Positions 61,728-64,000 of a stretch of DNA of 64,000 nt are shown here, one piece after another. Below the pieces are notes generated by a model, which had not been told where the DNA came from, did not search any database, and saw only the letters and a program-made list of their open reading frames with translations. The stretch spans positions 4,815,769 to 4,879,768 of the forward strand of contig NZ_OY761461.1 of NCBI RefSeq assembly GCF_963664555.1, written 5' to 3'. The stretch's first letter is position 1, and every line of letters begins with the position of its first letter. This DNA comes from Labilibaculum sp. (GTDB taxonomy: Bacteria; Bacteroidota; Bacteroidia; Bacteroidales; Marinifilaceae). Both the position numbers and the translations under genes were made by a program.

Positions 61728-63089
61728 ATGAAAAAAATATTATTACTCGTCCTTGTTTTTGCCTTTTCCTTTTCTGGTATTTATGCTCAGGAATTATGGA
61801 ATCTGGAAAAATGCATAACACATGCAAAGGAACACAACATCAACCTTAAGTTACAAAAACTGGATGCTGACGTTCAGGCAAACAATACCAGGCAATCTAA
61901 ATTGGATCTTTTACCAAATTTAAATGGTAATACCGGATACAACTTCAACTATGGACGTTCTCTAAGTGCTGAAAATACGTACGTAAACGAAAACAGTCAA
62001 ACAGGTTCTCTTGGTCTTTCATCCAGAGTTACTCTATTCAGTGGTTTTCAAAAATGGAATTCAGTTAAACAAAACGAATTGGATCTTAAAGCTAATTTGC
62101 AGGATGTTGAAAAAGCAAAAGAAGATTTAGCACTAAATATCACATCTTACTATTTGGATATTTTATTTAAAAAAGAACTTCTTCAGGTTGCACACGAACA
62201 ATTAAAAGTTACTGAGCTTCAGATTAAAAGAACAGAAGTTTTGGTAGAAGCAGGAACTCTGCCAAAAGGAACTTTAATGGAACAAAAAGCACAGGCTGCA
62301 CGCGAAGATCTTGCTGTTGTTAACGCACAAAATGCTCTTGATATCGCTTTGCTTGATCTGGCTCAGCTATTGGACCTGGAAGACTCAAAAGGTTTTGATA
62401 TCCAAACACCTGAACTCCCTGTTTTAAATGCAACCAAATCTATGGCTGATCCGGAATCAGTTTTTATCAATGCATTAACATTTCGTCCGGAAATGAAAGC
62501 AGCGCAATACCGTTTGGAAAGTTCTGAAAAAGGTTTAATTATTGCCAAAGGTCAGCGTACTCCAACTTTATCTATGTCGGGATCATGGAATTCCGGTTAT
62601 CGCAGAAATCAACCAGAATATGGCATTGCTGCAGATGGAAGTCCTATAATTATCAGAAAAGAAATGAAATTGAACGATCAGTTAAGATTATTTGAATCAA
62701 AGAGTTTTGGTTTCAACTTAAGTATCCCAATTTTTAACGGAGGTAGTGTTAATCGAAACATTAGCAACGCAAAAGTAAATATCGACCGTTCCAAATTGAA
62801 TATGGAAAACTCTAAAAATGCTCTTCGAAAAGATATTCAACAGGCTCATGCCAATGCCAAGGCGGCTATGAAAAAGTTTTTCTCCAGTGAAACAGCAGTT
62901 TCATCAACCGAAGAAGCCTTCCGTTATACTGAAGAAAAATTCAACCTCGGTTTAGTTAATTCTGTAGATTACAATCAAGAAAAAAACAATCTTTTTAAAT
63001 CTAAATCAGATTTACTGCAAGCGAAATACGAATACATATTCCGCACCAAAATTCTTGACTTCTATAATGGTATCGAAATAAGTTTATAA
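61728..63089 (+). CDS. TolC-like outer membrane efflux protein
   Basis: Protein of 453 residues with signal peptide (LLLVLVFAFSFSGIYAQ). It has the two-fold outer-membrane efflux layout: LEKCITHAKEHNINLKLQKL at the N-terminus, long helical repeats, LSLGF-type beta segments such as FGFNLSIPIFNGG, and a second half with FNLGLVNSVDYNQEK. It forms the exit channel for the tripartite pump encoded upstream. It is the last gene of the operon and is followed by a terminator. Confidence 0.94.
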   Translation: MKKILLLVLVFAFSFSGIYAQELWNLEKCITHAKEHNINLKLQKLDADVQANNTRQSKLDLLPNLNGNTGYNFNYGRSLSAENTYVNENSQTGSLGLSSRVTLFSGFQKWNSVKQNELDLKANLQDVEKAKEDLALNITSYYLDILFKKELLQVAHEQLKVTELQIKRTEVLVEAGTLPKGTLMEQKAQAAREDLAVVNAQNALDIALLDLAQLLDLEDSKGFDIQTPELPVLNATKSMADPESVFINALTFRPEMKAAQYRLESSEKGLIIAKGQRTPTLSMSGSWNSGYRRNQPEYGIAADGSPIIIRKEMKLNDQLRLFESKSFGFNLSIPIFNGGSVNRNISNAKVNIDRSKLNMENSKNALRKDIQQAHANAKAAMKKFFSSETAVSSTEEAFRYTEEKFNLGLVNSVDYNQEKNNLFKSKSDLLQAKYEYIFRTKILDFYNGIEISL

Positions 63090-63108
63090 TCAAGTTTCAA
63101 ATTCAAAA

Positions 63109-63142
63109 AAACTCTCAGCCCATTTCGGTTGGGAGTTTTTTT
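63109..63142 (+). terminator. terminator of the efflux operon
   Basis: AACTCTCAGCC and GGTTGGGAGTT form an 11-bp stem (with G-T pairs) around CATTTC, followed by a T-run. Confidence 0.85.
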
Positions 63143-63317
63143 TAGCCGGTAAGTGTTTCCTTCTAATTATTTGTCTTAGTAATAGAACTACGCTTAAAAA
63201 GCACATTATTTTCCTATTTTAATGAATTTGGATAGTACACTGGTCATATATTTGAACTGTTATCGTTCACAATTAGTATTTTATCCTTTATTTTGCATTG
63301 ATTTTAAATTTTATCAA

Positions 63318-64000
63318 ATGGCATTACTATTACATATAGAGACATCTACAGCGGTTTGTTCTGTTGCATTGGGAAAAGATGGAGTTTTACTGGCTCTTAA
63401 AGAGACGAAAGAAGGAATGAAACACGCAACTCACTTAACGGTTTTTATTCAAAACATTTTAAAGGAAAATAATTTAACTACAAGCAATTTAGACGGTGTT
63501 GTTATTAGCATGGGACCAGGATCATATACCGGCTTACGTATTGGTGTATCAACAGCCAAAGGAATTTGTTATGGAGCCAACCTGCCGCTAATCTCAATAA
63601 ACACTTTGCAGGCAATGACAAAGCCATTGTTGGAAAATAAGGATGTTATCAATCAATTAACCAATCCACAGGAAGCCTATTACTGTCCAATGATCGATGC
63701 AAGAAGAATGGAAGTTTACACTGCCTTTTTCAATTGTAAAAATGAATTGGTTGGAGATATTTCTGCTGATATTATCGATGAAAGCTCCTACTCAAAAGTC
63801 CTTTCGGAAAGAGAAATTATTTTCTTTGGTGATGGTTCTTCCAAGTGCAAAGAAGTAATCAAAAGTAAAAATGGCATCTTTCTTGACAACGTAACACCAT
63901 CAGCAGTAGGAATGATAGAACTGGCTGAAATAAAATTCCAAAATCAAGAATTTGAAGATGTAGCCTATTTTGAGCCCTTTTATCTGAAAGATTTTGTTGC
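63318..64000 (+). CDS. tsaB: tRNA threonylcarbamoyladenosine protein TsaB (cut by window end)
   Basis: The ATG at 63318 opens an unbroken frame to the window end (227 codons). The start is ALLLHIETSTAVCSVALGKD, and GPGSYTGLRIGVSTAKG is the family's hallmark turn. The visible part ends YFEPFYLKDFVA, where most TsaB proteins are about to finish, so only a few codons are missing. TsaB binds TsaD as a pseudo-enzyme scaffold in making t6A37 on tRNAs that read ANN codons. It is monocistronic here, with its own upstream region of about 175 bases after the efflux terminator. Confidence 0.93.
   Translation, partial: MALLLHIETSTAVCSVALGKDGVLLALKETKEGMKHATHLTVFIQNILKENNLTTSNLDGVVISMGPGSYTGLRIGVSTAKGICYGANLPLISINTLQAMTKPLLENKDVINQLTNPQEAYYCPMIDARRMEVYTAFFNCKNELVGDISADIIDESSYSKVLSEREIIFFGDGSSKCKEVIKSKNGIFLDNVTPSAVGMIELAEIKFQNQEFEDVAYFEPFYLKDFV

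Overview
The window looks like a low-GC Bacteroidota chromosome, most likely Bacteroidales/Marinilabiliales-like. Evidence: many promoters of the Bacteroidetes TTTG / TAnnTTTG type, tandem DUF2723 membrane glycosyltransferase-like genes, a DUF6427 protein, a Bacteroides-type tyrosine integrase, and lipoproteins typical of the group. The assignment rests on reading only; no database was searched.

Region A (about 1-30,610) is an accessory island. It starts with a type I restriction-modification locus (hsdM, hsdS ... hsdR). Between hsdS and hsdR lies about 9.7 kb of other genes. First is a tight same-strand operon of a TIR protein, a stand-alone SLOG protein, a ThsB-like TIR protein, a third TIR protein and a 1057-residue KAP-family membrane P-loop NTPase. 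Next come three uncharacterised genes, then an AbiEi/AbiEii type IV toxin-antitoxin pair. The TIR x3 - SLOG - KAP set recalls Thoeris (TIR makes a nucleotide signal, SLOG senses it) but lacks a recognisable ThsA effector. It is the best candidate here for an undescribed defence system.

After hsdR come a gene broken by an in-frame TGA, a relic of a second hsdR 3' end, a LytS/LytTR-type two-component pair, and two very small ORFs (35 and 45 codons). Then follows a mobilisation/replication/partition module on the minus strand: relaxase, a roughly 1.1-kb non-coding region, a small ribbon-helix-helix-like protein, ParA, a Toprim/P-loop replication protein, a helix-turn-helix protein, two unknown genes and a tyrosine integrase. 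The non-coding region holds three arrays of 11-bp iterons (14, 5 and 5 units), a 217-bp-period duplication and six TGTAAACC boxes; together these look like a centromere and/or origin. The island ends at a truncated 3' half of tRNA-Ala(GGC), the likely attachment site, still followed by what looks like the native tRNA terminator. The other end of the island was not seen in the window. No conjugation machinery was seen, so the element is probably mobilisable rather than self-transmissible.

Region B (about 30,620-64,000) is ordinary chromosome. It contains a likely small RNA; an operon with two L,D-transpeptidases; a small coiled-coil lipoprotein; an ECF sigma factor; an SLC12-like transporter; a short-chain dehydrogenase; a UPF0104 membrane protein; and a DUF4114 lipoprotein. 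These are followed by DUF6427, purD, a polysaccharide deacetylase, two DUF2723 proteins, two identical tRNA-Gln(TTG) genes around one small gene, acylphosphatase, a radical SAM protein and a dNTP triphosphohydrolase. A MacB-type tripartite efflux operon (ATPase, two permeases, membrane fusion protein, TolC-like outer membrane protein) and tsaB, cut by the window end, complete it.
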